DNA from: Rubripirellula sp.
GTDB lineage: Bacteria > Planctomycetota > Planctomycetia > Pirellulales > Pirellulaceae
Direction: 5' to 3'
DNA: 64,000 nucleotides
Assembly: GCA_012270065.1 (NCBI GenBank)
Contig: JAAXJB010000039.1
Coordinates: 392,479-456,478 of the forward strand
Position numbers and translations under genes: made by a program. The notes below the pieces were generated by a model. The model had not been told where the DNA came from. It saw only the letters and a program-made list of their open reading frames with translations, and ran no database searches. Numbering within the stretch: position 1 is the first letter of the stretch; each line of letters begins with the position of its first letter. Shown piece after piece: positions 1 through 9,799 of this stretch.

Positions 1-13
1 CTTCACTGTGGCT

Positions 14-1132
14 TCACTCCTGCTGCAAAGTCGGTCGCGTTCCGGACGACTGACTGCGCCTGTTGGCAAGCACCAACAGCCCCGCAAACGTGAGGGAAAT
101 CCCAAGGGCGAGTGGCCAAGTGACTGGTTCTGAGAACAGTATCACGCCGGCTACTGCCGCCATCGCAACCTGTGAAGCATTGATCAAGTTCACAGCAACA
201 ACGGGTAAAGCCTTCAGTGAAACCGACAACGCAACAAAAGCACTGAAATTCAGGACGCCCGCAGCAGCCATCATCGACCACTGTGACGATGCAACTGCAG
301 AGATGGATTCGAGACCGCTTCCTGCAAGCGTGACGCTCCAAAGGGAAATCGTCCCGACGAGTCCACTAATGAACATTGTGACAGGCGCTGATACCCCCCC
401 CGTCATCGCCTGGCGCATCACGGCTCCAAAAAGAGCATAAGCAGCTCCCGATGCCGCTGCGCATAATGCTCCTACCCACACGGGGTGAGTCGTGGCAGAA
501 GCGTCGGGAGTTTCAGAAGCACTGGGGTGGGAAAGAATGATAACGGCAACGATGATCATCAGCATTGCCACCAGCGTGGGCAAACGCACAGGCTCTGCCA
601 GTAGAATCCGTCCTAGAATCGCCCCACCTACAATCAGAACCCCCAGAGTGATCGGGACAGACGCAGCCAGACCGATCGTTCCCAGCGCAATCTGAAAAGC
701 GGCGTTGCCAACAAACTGACCTATGATGCTCACAACGACGAAACGCGGAATCAAACGATAGCTCGTTACCAAAGCTTCTCCACGTGAAAGCATCCACAGA
801 AGAAATGGCCCCAAGACAATCACTGTTGGTGCTGCTTTCACTGCCGACACAAGAAACGGATCGACTGTTATGCAATGACGCAACGCAATATTTGCCATCG
901 TATAAAGCACCGCAGCCGAAAGCCCCAACAAAACTGCAAATACCCCGCCAACGGGAGGCCGGAGCTCACGCGCCGGTGCTGGTTCATCGTGCAGTTTTTG
1001 CACAGCCAGAGAGGGCTCGGAGTTGAGCCCCGATTCCGCAGTGGATGTAGCCCTATCATCGGCGGAATCATGGGAACGCGAACTACCTGAGGTATTTCGA
1101 GTGCTTTCAATCCGGACCTCAGAGTCATCCAT
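14..1132 (-). CDS. EamA-type (DMT superfamily) transporter, 372 aa
   Basis: Inner-membrane drug/metabolite transporter with the usual architecture of about ten hydrophobic helices in two EamA repeats; the second repeat starts near residue 217 (WVGALCAAASGAAYALFG). The substrate cannot be told from sequence. The first 60 residues are an unusual hydrophilic Ser/Asp/Glu-rich extension ahead of the first helix (GGVFAVLLGLSAAVLYT), presumably cytoplasmic. The frame opens only four codons above this ATG, so the start is well constrained. A run of eight C on the plus strand at 394-401 encodes Gly-Gly near residue 245 and is a slippage-prone spot. The gene is separated from everything else by a long gap on its 5' side, where three 12-bp direct repeats lie. 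Confidence 0.88.
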   Translation of the reverse strand: MDDSEVRIESTRNTSGSSRSHDSADDRATSTAESGLNSEPSLAVQKLHDEPAPARELRPPVGGVFAVLLGLSAAVLYTMANIALRHCITVDPFLVSAVKAAPTVIVLGPFLLWMLSRGEALVTSYRLIPRFVVVSIIGQFVGNAAFQIALGTIGLAASVPITLGVLIVGGAILGRILLAEPVRLPTLVAMLMIIVAVIILSHPSASETPDASATTHPVWVGALCAAASGAAYALFGAVMRQAMTGGVSAPVTMFISGLVGTISLWSVTLAGSGLESISAVASSQWSMMAAAGVLNFSAFVALSVSLKALPVVAVNLINASQVAMAAVAGVILFSEPVTWPLALGISLTFAGLLVLANRRSQSSGTRPTLQQE

Positions 1133-1150
1133 CCAACATCTTCACTTCCG

Positions 1151-1187
1151 CTTACTGCACCGTTTACTGCAATGTTTACTGCACTTT
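1151..1187. repeat. three tandem 12-bp repeats upstream of the EamA gene
   Basis: The octamer TTACTGCA recurs at 1152, 1164 and 1176, exactly 12 bp apart, about 20-55 bp upstream of the EamA start on the minus strand. On that strand each unit reads TGCAGTAAAC or a close variant. The phasing is a little over one helical turn, so a regulator-binding array is possible, but chance slippage is equally compatible. Confidence 0.5.
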
Positions 1188-1958
1188 GATCTTCACGTTT
1201 GACTGATTTCCGATCTGCAGGATTGAGAACACAACCTCCACACCGCGACTGGTATCCACCCCAAATGCCATCCATCCAAACTGTCGTGGATCCAGCGACC
1301 CACGCGACACCGACCCCTGACCGAAAAGTTTACTGGCTAGGCAAATCTCGGTGATTTATGCGACTGCATCGCAGCGGCGGTTTAAACCGGCTCTCGAAAT
1401 CACCCATAAAACCGAATTGCCAGTTTCTACATTCGAATGAATGAAAGATCATTGGAAGCGACTTCATGCTCGCCAACGACCACATTCTGACGACCACCGC
1501 TTTCCAATGCAGGCTCAAACTCTGATCCGGACTTCGCCTAAACATACCGCCACAGGCAAGCCCTGCACAGGACGACCTCGCCCCATTTCCAGATCATACT
1601 CCATCGCCCACCAAGATCTGCCCTGAAAGACGTCGAAGTCATTGAAATGAAATACCACAACGACCTTCCTCTTGGTGGGGATCGTTGAACACATGGTCAA
1701 TGCTTGCCGAATCAGTCGAACGATTCCGTGGCATCGCAGAAGCCACGAAGTTGGAATCCCCTTGCAACTGCACCAGATTTGTTTGCCAGCATTAAGCATG
1801 AATTCCTTTGCGGGGAAATAACTGTTGCAAGCAATCAACCAGATGACGATCGCTTCAGGTTGTTTTTTGAAGATTCAAAATTCAGTCCTTGCAAAGCAGC
1901 CAAAAGACTGCGAGGCTCACGGGGAAGACAACTTCTACGCTTACATGATAGGGGCATC
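1188..1958. other. gene-free stretch before comM
   Basis: About 770 bases without a credible gene. The comM frame happens to stay open back to 1704, but the 85 residues it would add do not resemble the ComM/YifB N-terminus, which begins at the ATG at 1959. The other short open frames here have no recognisable motif or composition. I see no RNA gene or clear terminator. Confidence 0.5.
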
Positions 1959-3500
1959 ATGCTGGCACGATTGAAGACGTTTACGCTATCGGGTATTGAA
2001 GCCAAGCAGGTTGATGTTGAAGTAGACATCTCTCCCGCAGCAATGCCGAAGACCATTTTGGTTGGACTTCCAGACACAGCAGTCAAAGAAAGCACACATC
2101 GCGTCGAACGTGCGATCGTCAACAGTGGCTTCATGAGGCCGCAGGATCGTGTCGTGATAAACCTGGCTCCGGGTGATCTTCCCAAACAAGCATCGTCTTT
2201 TGACCTTCCCGTTGCTTTGGGTGTTCTGGCTGGCAGCGGACAACTGTCTGTGGAACTTCTTGATGACTACGCCATCATCGGGGAACTTGCCTTGGAAGGT
2301 ACAACGCGGCCGGTAAAAGGCGCACTGTCAATCGCGATCGAAGCGGCAAAGAAAAACGACATACAAGGTCTTGTCGTGCCAGTGGCCAACGCCAGCGAAG
2401 CAGCAGTAGTGAGCAATCTGGATGTCATACCAGTCCACAGTCTTTCACAGGCAATCGCTTTCTTCTCTGGTGAACTGGAAGTTACACCTGTGCCGTGTGA
2501 GATCGCCGAGCTGTTCGCGAAATTCAGTCGGTATGAGATAGATTATTCCGACGTGCGGGGTCAGGAATCCGCAAAGAGAGCTTTGACCATTGCGGCCGCG
2601 GGACGGCATAATCTGGCAATGATCGGTCCTCCTGGAAGCGGTAAAACGATGCTGGCCAAACGAATGCCAACCGTGCTCCCACCGCTATCAGCAGTGGAAT
2701 CGATCGAAACAACACGTATCTACAGTGTCTTGGGTCAGCTACCGGTCGATCAACCGCTGATGGCCCGACGTCCTTTTCGAAGTCCACACCACACCATTAG
2801 CGATGCTGGCCTCGTTGGCGGTGGGAGCCAACCTGCACCCGGAGAAATCAGCAAGTCACACAATGGTGTACTCTTCCTTGATGAACTTCCGGAATTCAAT
2901 CGCAAAACACTGGAAGTGATGCGGCAACCTCTTGAAGACGGAACCGTAACCATTTCACGCGCATTGCAATCCACCACCTTCCCAGCTGACTTCATGCTCA
3001 TCGCTGCCGCCAATCCGTGTCCGTGTGGCTACCGGACCGATCCAAGGAGAAGCTGCAACTGCACACCACCACAAGTAGAAAAATACATGTCCAAAATATC
3101 CGGACCACTGCTGGACCGGATTGACATACATCTTGATATTCCGGCTGTTCCATTCCATGAATTGTCCAATCGCACCGCTGAAGGTACCTCCAGTGACTGC
3201 ATGCGAAAAGAAGTCATCACCGCACGTGAGCAGCAATCAGAACGATTCAAACGAAACTCAAACATGTACAACGCCCAAATGAGCAGCCGACAAATTCGGA
3301 CACACTGCCAAATTGATTCAACATGCACGCAAATGTTGCGTCACTGCGTCGAAGAAATGGGATTATCAGCAAGGGCCCATGACAAGATACTGCGCGTTGC
3401 CAGAACCATTGCTGACTTGGATGCACGTGAAAACATTCAAGAACAGGACTTGGCAGAGGCGATCGGATATCGAAGTCTTGATCTTGATTTATGGACATAG
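1959..3500 (+). CDS. comM: YifB/ComM family Mg-chelatase-like AAA+ ATPase
   Basis: ComM is a hexameric AAA+ helicase that promotes branch migration during natural transformation in Vibrio and is widely conserved. From the ATG at 1959 the protein is 513 aa, the usual family length. The N-terminal ChlI-like domain (MLARLKTFTLSGIEAKQVDVE onwards) is followed by Walker A GPPGSGKT near residues 223-230, Walker B VLFLDELPEF near 304, and a C-terminal Mg-chelatase domain with the Cys-rich stretch CPCGYRTDP...CNC seen in this family. An in-frame GTG/ATG farther upstream at 1704 would add 85 unrelated residues and is not favoured; AGGGG just before 1959 may serve as ribosome binding site. No other competence gene lies nearby. 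Confidence 0.92.
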   Translation: MLARLKTFTLSGIEAKQVDVEVDISPAAMPKTILVGLPDTAVKESTHRVERAIVNSGFMRPQDRVVINLAPGDLPKQASSFDLPVALGVLAGSGQLSVELLDDYAIIGELALEGTTRPVKGALSIAIEAAKKNDIQGLVVPVANASEAAVVSNLDVIPVHSLSQAIAFFSGELEVTPVPCEIAELFAKFSRYEIDYSDVRGQESAKRALTIAAAGRHNLAMIGPPGSGKTMLAKRMPTVLPPLSAVESIETTRIYSVLGQLPVDQPLMARRPFRSPHHTISDAGLVGGGSQPAPGEISKSHNGVLFLDELPEFNRKTLEVMRQPLEDGTVTISRALQSTTFPADFMLIAAANPCPCGYRTDPRRSCNCTPPQVEKYMSKISGPLLDRIDIHLDIPAVPFHELSNRTAEGTSSDCMRKEVITAREQQSERFKRNSNMYNAQMSSRQIRTHCQIDSTCTQMLRHCVEEMGLSARAHDKILRVARTIADLDARENIQEQDLAEAIGYRSLDLDLWT

Positions 3501-3665
3501 CAATGATGATTCATTGCCGATTCAATCCCGGGAGAATCAGAAAAATCTCGCTCGGCTCCATGTCAGAAAAAGCAAGAATACCCTGTGTCAAAAACCATCC
3601 GTAACGCGATATTCAAGGCCGCAACGACCACACTGCCAATTTGCCGCAAGGATGCTGCATAAGAC

Positions 3666-5825
3666 TCAAAAATTTTTCGTTACCGAAATGCGTTTGCGTT
3701 CAACATCAATTTCCAGCACTTTGATCCTGACAAGATCGCCTACGGCGACAACTTCATTGGGATCACTGATATAGGAGCTGGAGAGTTGCGAAATGTGAAT
3801 CAGAGCATCTTGATGAACACCAATGTCGCAGAATGCTCCAAAATGCGTGACATTGGTAACGACACCCTCCATTACCAACCCTGGCTTCAAGTCAGTAATA
3901 CTGCTGATCGATTCGTCGAATTGCGCAACCCGAAAATCGCGACGCGGATCGCGCCCCGGCTTTTCAAGCTCTGAAACAATGTCGACGATGGTCGGTAAAC
4001 CAAACTGCCCGTCGACATAGTCTGCTGGTTTCAACTTGCGACTCAGTTCAACATTTCCGACCAACACCCGTGGATCTTCTCCCAGCTTCCTGGCCATACG
4101 GGCCACCACCGGATAACATTCAGGATGCACCGCAGAATTATCCAGTGGCTCTTCGCCGCCGCGGATTCTCAGAAACCCGGCAGCCTGCTGAAATGCCTTG
4201 CTACCAAGCTTTGAAACACTCATCAACTGCTGACGATCCTTGAATTGACCGTGCTGATTTCTGTAAGCCACAATACTTTCCGCAAGCTTTGGCCCAATAC
4301 CAGCTACGTGTGAGAGTAACGGAACACTCGCCATATTCAAATCAACACCAACCGAGTTGACACAGGATTCAACCGTGCGATCCAAACATCGCCGCAGTTT
4401 TGTCTGGTTGACATCGTGCTGATACTGCCCGACACCAATGGATTTGGGATCTGTTTTTACGAGTTCTGACAGCGGATCCTGCAAACGTCTGGCAATGCTG
4501 ATGGCACCACGAATGGTCACATCCAAATCAGGAAACTCTTTGATCGCTACTTCACTGGCTGAATAAATGGATGCACCAGCTTCGCTGACGGTGACCTTGT
4601 CCAGTTTCAAGCCCTCTTTCGCGAGAGTATTCCCAACAAAGACATCAGTCTCCCGGGACGCGGTTCCATTTCCGATTGCAATCAATTCGACGCTGTAAAG
4701 CGAGATGAACTCCAACAGTCGTTTTGCCGCATTTTCCTGATCATCTCGTGGAGGTGTCGGGTAGATGGTAGCGCTATCCAGATACCTGCCAGTTTCATCA
4801 ACCACGGCCATCTTGCAGCCTGTGCGAAATCCGGGATCGATTCCCAGTGTGACACGAGGACCTGCTGGTGCTGCCATCAGCAACTCGTACAGGTTTTTGC
4901 CAAACACCTCAATTGCGTCCGAATCAGCTCGTTCCTTGAGTTGCTGAAGCACCGAAGACTGCGTGGCTGGTTGGACCAGACGCTTGTAACAATCTTCAAC
5001 GGTGGCCACCAATTCGCGATGAAACGGAAAATGTCGATTCCGGAGAAATTCCGATTTCATCCGCACGATTGCCCGAGCATCATTCAATGCAATTCCGATG
5101 CGCAGGAACCCCTCCGTTTCTCCGCGAAGCATCGCGAGCAAACGATGCGACGGAACTTTTTTCACAGCTTCGTGATAGTCAAAATAAAGATCGTATTTCG
5201 CGGCATCGTCTTTCTTGCCCCGCTTCAACTTGGATGTAATTTTGCCACTCGCAAATGCATCTTCAATCATCCAATTTCGCACTGCTCGATTCTCAGACCA
5301 TTGCTCAGCGACAATCGCCAACGCACCTTCCAAAGCGGTGTGGCGATCCGGAATCTTCAATTCCGGGCAAACGAATCGTTTGAGAAGTTCGTCCCGCGAA
5401 GTTTCCAGTGATTTCTGGGCAGCCAGCAGGTCAGCCAACGGCTGAAGCCCCCTTTCCCGGGCCAAGGCAGCCTTTGTTCGCCGCTTGGGCTTGAATGGCA
5501 GATAGAGGAGCTCCAGTTGTCGCAGATCAACACAATTATCAATCAAGCCAAGCAATTCTTCGGACAGCACTCCCTGATCCCGAATGCTTCTTGTGACAGT
5601 TGCTTTTCTTGCTGCCAACGTCTCAGCCTTCTCCACAGCGTCCTCAATCGCTCTGAGCGCCACTTCATCAAGACCGTGCGTTGCTTCCTTGCGGTATCTG
5701 GCGAGAAAAGGAATCGTATTGCCTGCCTCGAGCAAGTCGATTGCTGCCCGAACCTGTTCGGGGGATAACCGCAAATCCGTTGCGATGTTCTGAGCAAGCT
5801 GTTTTCGCTGGCTGGCGTCTGTCAT
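3666..5825 (-). CDS. tex: Tex family RNA-binding transcription accessory protein
   Basis: Tex is a nucleic-acid-binding protein that associates with the transcription machinery. All family parts are visible in 719 aa: the helical Tex N-domain, a YqgF/RNase-H-like fold beginning TLGIDPGFRTGCKMAVVD near residue 323, a helix-hairpin-helix region with VAGIGPKLAESIV near residue 500, and a C-terminal S1 RNA-binding domain (EGVVTNVTHFGAFCDIGV) ending in VERKRISVT. The start MTDASQRKQLAQ fits the family. It lies 17 bases downstream of an orphan M41-like peptidase gene on the same strand, so the two are probably co-transcribed. Confidence 0.95.
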   Translation of the reverse strand: MTDASQRKQLAQNIATDLRLSPEQVRAAIDLLEAGNTIPFLARYRKEATHGLDEVALRAIEDAVEKAETLAARKATVTRSIRDQGVLSEELLGLIDNCVDLRQLELLYLPFKPKRRTKAALARERGLQPLADLLAAQKSLETSRDELLKRFVCPELKIPDRHTALEGALAIVAEQWSENRAVRNWMIEDAFASGKITSKLKRGKKDDAAKYDLYFDYHEAVKKVPSHRLLAMLRGETEGFLRIGIALNDARAIVRMKSEFLRNRHFPFHRELVATVEDCYKRLVQPATQSSVLQQLKERADSDAIEVFGKNLYELLMAAPAGPRVTLGIDPGFRTGCKMAVVDETGRYLDSATIYPTPPRDDQENAAKRLLEFISLYSVELIAIGNGTASRETDVFVGNTLAKEGLKLDKVTVSEAGASIYSASEVAIKEFPDLDVTIRGAISIARRLQDPLSELVKTDPKSIGVGQYQHDVNQTKLRRCLDRTVESCVNSVGVDLNMASVPLLSHVAGIGPKLAESIVAYRNQHGQFKDRQQLMSVSKLGSKAFQQAAGFLRIRGGEEPLDNSAVHPECYPVVARMARKLGEDPRVLVGNVELSRKLKPADYVDGQFGLPTIVDIVSELEKPGRDPRRDFRVAQFDESISSITDLKPGLVMEGVVTNVTHFGAFCDIGVHQDALIHISQLSSSYISDPNEVVAVGDLVRIKVLEIDVERKRISVTKNF

Positions 5826-5842
5826 TCAAATACCACCTTGAA

Positions 5843-6403
5843 TCATGAAGTCTGTTGCATGGCCTGGTCGTAAAAGTGCCGTACTGCCCGGCCACTGATT
5901 GTCTGTTTTTGCAACAGCTCGTCAGCAATCATTTTAACGGCAAGCTCTATTCCGTCGTCTTCCATCAGATGCTCTGTACGGGCAAGCAGGCGCCGGTGCA
6001 ATTTTTCATGCTGCTTTTCACTTCCAGCGCGATCACACAGAAGGCGTCGGATCACACGAAGATCATCCGATGCTGCATGTTCGCATGAGCGACCCATGAA
6101 ATGGGCCTCCGCGACCATGCCGGCAAACAAAATCACTATCTGTTCATCCAACCTGTTCCTTGCATTTGCCGAGCGGCCTTGCTGAAGTTCACAAAGCCCA
6201 AGCCTGTACTGACCCAGCCAGTCATGCCCCGGCGTAATTGTCACTTTCTTGATCTGACAACCAAACGAAAACGCCACAACGGCGTGACCAGCCTCGTGAA
6301 ATGCTGTGGCCGTGGCGCTGTCAACGGCGTCGCTGACCGACTCGCGCGAGCGTTGTTCGGTATTTGCGGCTTCGCTTGTGCGCGTTTCATCACGATTCAT
6401 CAT
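5843..6403 (-). CDS. stand-alone M41-like zinc peptidase domain protein
   Basis: A 186-residue protein carrying the zinc-protease motif HEAGH at residues 36-40, in the context TAFHEAGHAVVAFSFG that is characteristic of the FtsH (M41) peptidase domain. There is no AAA+ domain and no membrane segment, so it resembles the C-terminal half of FtsH alone. The third metal ligand is not certain; an acidic residue in the helix AGMVAEAHFMG or further on is the likely candidate. A Glu/Arg-rich stretch follows. It precedes tex by 17 bases. Such short 'cell division protein FtsH-like' genes occur in Planctomycetota, but I know of no established substrate, so a proteolytic role is inferred only from the motif. 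Confidence 0.75.
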   Translation of the reverse strand: MMNRDETRTSEAANTEQRSRESVSDAVDSATATAFHEAGHAVVAFSFGCQIKKVTITPGHDWLGQYRLGLCELQQGRSANARNRLDEQIVILFAGMVAEAHFMGRSCEHAASDDLRVIRRLLCDRAGSEKQHEKLHRRLLARTEHLMEDDGIELAVKMIADELLQKQTISGRAVRHFYDQAMQQTS

Positions 6404-6475
6404 CCCAACAACCAGTGCGTCTCAAACAAGCGCGTCCCAATCATCACCAAGGAACAAAAGCCACAACAGCCTGAA

Positions 6476-7669
6476 TTATTCTTCATGGACAAAAGGGTCA
6501 CTGAATTTCGGATCATTGATGAAAGTCGAATCTGTCAGAGTCTTCAAGAATTCGGCCAAAGCCACTTTTTCCACCTCAGGCAAGGCCAAGCCATTGGCGG
6601 CGAAATCCTGCAAGCGCGGATCCAGATTGCGGTGTGGTTTCACACTCCAATTGTAATGCTCGATAACCTGATCCAAAGTGCGAAACCGACCATCATGCAT
6701 GTAAGGAGCAGACAACTCAATATTACGTAAGGACGTGGCTTTGAACCGTCCCCAGTCCTCTGAGCGCCCAGACACCAACCCCACACCACCATCAACATCC
6801 TTCAAATCACTATCGATTCCATTGACCAGCGGAGTTGTGAGCTGGAAGAATGCAGATTGTCCGACCGGGCCATCCAAGGTGACCCTATCAGGTAAATGGC
6901 ACTCGGAACATCTCGCCCGTCCAAAGAACTGTTGTTTGCCGTAGTTTTCCTGTTCGGAAAAGTTGGGAAATGGGTCATGCACTGAATCTACCGCGCTGCG
7001 TCCCACATCGTAGCGTGAACGTACCGAAACCATGGACCTGATGAACTGTGCCAAAGCTCGGGCCAGTCTCTGCTCGGTAACTTCAGGCGTTCCAAATGCC
7101 TCCCGAAAAAGCGGTGGGTAAATTGCATCCTTTTGCAGTTGTTTCACCAGCATGACCAAGCTGTGTCCCATTTCCACAGGATCTTCGATGGGCATCAGCA
7201 CCTGATCTTCCAGGGAATTGGCACGCTCATCCCAAAAGAACCTGCCTGACTTGTAAAACCTCAGGTTGACGAGACTCATCGAATTACGTTTCACCTCTTT
7301 TCCCTCAAAGCCGGTGCTGAAACGTCTCTCGTCGGAAAAACCGGTTGACTGGCTATGGCAAGAAGAGCAGGAGACCGATCCATTGGCAGATAAACTACGA
7401 TCATAAAACAGGACGCGACCCAAAGTTGCTCCTGCATCAGTTATCTGATTGCTGGCAGGTGTATTATCATAGAACTTCGCAACTTGCCGGACGTGAATCG
7501 GCAGATCAGTCGTTGCGTAAGAATAAGGGGGCTGGGGCAGTACCAGTCGCCGCTTCGCAACCCTGCCCCCAGCTGATTCAATCACACCTGATTCAATCAC
7601 ACCCTCCTGCGCAGAGGACGAGACCAAACTCAAGCCACACACCAAAAAAGTTAGAACTGGAATCCGCAT
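6476..7669 (-). CDS. dihaem cytochrome c peroxidase (MauG/CCP family)
   Basis: Periplasmic dihaem enzyme of the bacterial CCP/MauG family, which reduces hydrogen peroxide or oxidises protein or small-molecule partners. Counted from the ATG at 7669, which is preceded by GGAGG and opens a signal peptide (MRIPVLTFLVCGLSLVSSSA), the protein has 397 aa with two c-type haem motifs, CSSCH at residues 101-105 and CSECH at 254-258, and the distal segment SAPYMHDGRFRTLDQVIEHY that supplies the axial Met in this family. A longer reading from 7771 would bury the signal peptide behind 34 residues and is unlikely. It is divergent from the SASA esterase gene. MauG-type and CCP-type members cannot be separated by eye. 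Confidence 0.9.
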   Translation of the reverse strand: MRIPVLTFLVCGLSLVSSSAQEGVIESGVIESAGGRVAKRRLVLPQPPYSYATTDLPIHVRQVAKFYDNTPASNQITDAGATLGRVLFYDRSLSANGSVSCSSCHSQSTGFSDERRFSTGFEGKEVKRNSMSLVNLRFYKSGRFFWDERANSLEDQVLMPIEDPVEMGHSLVMLVKQLQKDAIYPPLFREAFGTPEVTEQRLARALAQFIRSMVSVRSRYDVGRSAVDSVHDPFPNFSEQENYGKQQFFGRARCSECHLPDRVTLDGPVGQSAFFQLTTPLVNGIDSDLKDVDGGVGLVSGRSEDWGRFKATSLRNIELSAPYMHDGRFRTLDQVIEHYNWSVKPHRNLDPRLQDFAANGLALPEVEKVALAEFLKTLTDSTFINDPKFSDPFVHEE

Positions 7670-7802
7670 GCCTCCAAGGATAACCTGAAAACGCGGGATT
7701 GTCGAAACATACCTATCCTCTCGGCTCGGCCAGCCATCAAATGCGTCATGATTGACTGTTCCTGCCTTCACGCAACGCCAAAATTCCTCTCACGAACCGA
7801 CG

Positions 7803-8624
7803 ATGATGAAACGCCTTCTCTTACTATCCCTGTTTTTTCTTCTCGGATTACATTCCTCACTGGCACAACAAAACAAGGTTCCAGACGATCCAAAGCAATT
7901 CCATCTATTTCTGCTGGCGGGTCAGTCGAACATGGCCGGTCGTGGAAAAGTCACCGCGGAAGACAAACGGGTATCAAACGGAGTACTCACGCTGAACAGG
8001 AATGGTCAGTGGGTCGACGCCGTCGATCCGATTCATTTTGACAAACCCGGAATCACTGGAGTCGGTTTAGGGAAAACGTTCGCGAAGAACTATGCCGAAG
8101 CTCACCCCGGCGTGACCGTTGGTCTGATCCCGTGTGCAGTTGGTGGGTCTCCGATTGCTGCTTGGGAACCAGGAGGATTTCACCCCTCCACCAAAACCCA
8201 TCCCTACGATGAAGCGACAAAAAGAACACAACACGCAAGGCGGGACGGTACCCTGAAAGGCATTCTGTGGCATCAGGGTGAGTCCGACTGCAAACCTGAT
8301 CTCGCGATGGTTTACGAACAAAAACTGCATCGTCTGATCGCTCGGTTTCGAACTGAATTTCAAAACCCAAACCTGCCTTTTATCGCCGGACAAATGGGGC
8401 AATTCAGAGAAAGGCCCTGGAACGAGGATAAAAACCGTGTTGATTCAGTACACCAAAGTCTGCCCAGAAAAGTCAGATGGACAGCTTTTGTAAACTCAGA
8501 CGGGCTTTCCCATAAAGGTGACAAGATTCACTTCAACAGTGATTCCTATCGAGAACTTGGCAAACGTTACTTCGCCGGTTTTTCAAAGCTGGAGGCGGCA
8601 ACGCAGCAATCAAGCTCACAATAG
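7803..8624 (+). CDS. SASA-domain SGNH esterase (sialate O-acetylesterase-like)
   Basis: Exported carbohydrate esterase that would remove acetyl groups from sugars. The tandem ATGs at 7803/7806 open a typical signal peptide (MMKRLLLLSLFFLLGLHSSLA); an upstream in-frame start at 7752 would put 17 polar residues in front and is disfavoured. The mature part begins with block I FLLAGQSNMAGRG (nucleophile Ser42), contains HQGESD (block III) and ends with DKIHFNSDSYRELG, which carries the Asp/His pair. At 273 aa it matches the DUF303/SASA family common in Planctomycetota polysaccharide-degrading repertoires. Its 3' end overlaps the convergent downstream gene by 9 bases. Confidence 0.88.
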   Translation: MMKRLLLLSLFFLLGLHSSLAQQNKVPDDPKQFHLFLLAGQSNMAGRGKVTAEDKRVSNGVLTLNRNGQWVDAVDPIHFDKPGITGVGLGKTFAKNYAEAHPGVTVGLIPCAVGGSPIAAWEPGGFHPSTKTHPYDEATKRTQHARRDGTLKGILWHQGESDCKPDLAMVYEQKLHRLIARFRTEFQNPNLPFIAGQMGQFRERPWNEDKNRVDSVHQSLPRKVRWTAFVNSDGLSHKGDKIHFNSDSYRELGKRYFAGFSKLEAATQQSSSQ

Positions 8625-9488
8625 AATTTCGAATAGAAACTTCATCGTGAATGCATCGTCGGTTCCGATGGATGCCGGTGCGTTGTCGTTATGCTCAATC
8701 ATGGGCATATCAGTGAAATACATGACGCCAAGAGTCGTCCCGAATTCGATGTCCCTGAAGACTCTTCGTGTTGTGAAATTCGCCTCGAGCGTGGTGACGT
8801 TTTTGGACATCTCAGTTTGGTAGTTGATATCCGTGTCATAGTCGGCGTTCATGTCGTAAAAACCGATCAGCAGATCAAGGTTTGAAGGACGTCCGAGGAA
8901 GCAGCCATCCCATCCAACAAAAGCTTTACCACCCCGGTAATTAGCATCGAGCTCTTCTCGGAGCAGATCCAGATTGTTCAGGGTAGTATCGAAAGTCTGG
9001 TCAAATGCGATGTAACTGAATGCACAGCCTGCGGACAAACCACCAAATCTGGTCACCCAGGTATCTCTTAACGAAACATCGAAACCGTAATTCTCGACCC
9101 CGCTCGTGAGTCGCCATGCCTGACCCGAACTCAAATTGAAGTCAGGCACTCCGCCATCCGGACGTGGCAGATTTTCCCCGGCTCCAATCCCGTTCGCAGT
9201 TGATTCTGCCGTTGCGTAGAAGGCTCGGCTTTCAAAACTGGTTCGCGTGCCCAAAAACCGCCGGACGATCTTCAAGTCGCCATGGTATCCAAACAGATCC
9301 ATGTCATCGCTGATGACCGCATTGCCACTTGGTGTCTCACCCCATGAATATTTCGGTAGCCATGCACCCCAAAGACCCTGGCCCGTGGATACTTCAAGAG
9401 GACGATCGGAAATCGTACTCTGGGCTTTCAAATCGGACATGCCGATGAGGCAGAAAACTAACGCTAGACTTGAAACTGCTCGGCACAT
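8616..9488 (-). CDS. probable outer-membrane beta-barrel protein, unknown function
   Basis: Not a family I can name. From the ATG at 9488 the protein has 290 aa with a signal peptide (MCRAVSSLALVFCLIGMSDLKAQ); a TTG at 9518 is an alternative start. The mature chain is rich in Gly, Asp, Tyr and Phe with alternating short amphipathic strands, for example KAFVGWDGCFLGRPSNLDLLIGF, TTLEANFTTRRVFRDIEFGTT and LGVMYFTDMPM. That pattern is typical of planctomycetal barrel-like surface proteins, but the barrel assignment is an inference from composition. The stop overlaps the esterase stop on the other strand by 9 bases. Confidence 0.7.
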   Translation of the reverse strand: MCRAVSSLALVFCLIGMSDLKAQSTISDRPLEVSTGQGLWGAWLPKYSWGETPSGNAVISDDMDLFGYHGDLKIVRRFLGTRTSFESRAFYATAESTANGIGAGENLPRPDGGVPDFNLSSGQAWRLTSGVENYGFDVSLRDTWVTRFGGLSAGCAFSYIAFDQTFDTTLNNLDLLREELDANYRGGKAFVGWDGCFLGRPSNLDLLIGFYDMNADYDTDINYQTEMSKNVTTLEANFTTRRVFRDIEFGTTLGVMYFTDMPMIEHNDNAPASIGTDDAFTMKFLFEILL

Positions 9489-9799
9489 TCCTTGAAACCA
9501 TCCATACTCAGGCGGCAAACACTTGTTTCTTTATCGTTATTCCTATCGCTCCTCTTCCTCCTTATTAACGAGCGTAGCCGGAGAAAATCACTGATGCCAT
9601 TGATGAGGAAATCAAGTGATTCCGGTTAGGAAAAATAGAGCGATAAGACAAAGCGGGGCAACTGCAATGTGGACAGCAGCTAATGAAGATTAGACATCCA
9701 ATTTGATAGCAATTTGCTGAATCATGTACATCTCTCGCAAGACTCATCGTGAGATGCCAACGCTAACAGTACAAAAGCGTGATTCGACACCCATGTTGC

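Noticed and set aside
1704-1958. In-frame 85-codon N-terminal extension of comM
   Set aside because: ComM/YifB proteins begin at MLARLKTFTLSG; the added residues have no homology and no ribosome binding site.
3500-3517. GCAATGA/TCATTGC hairpin directly at the comM stop
   Set aside because: Only seven pairs, AT-rich, no T-run; not a convincing terminator.
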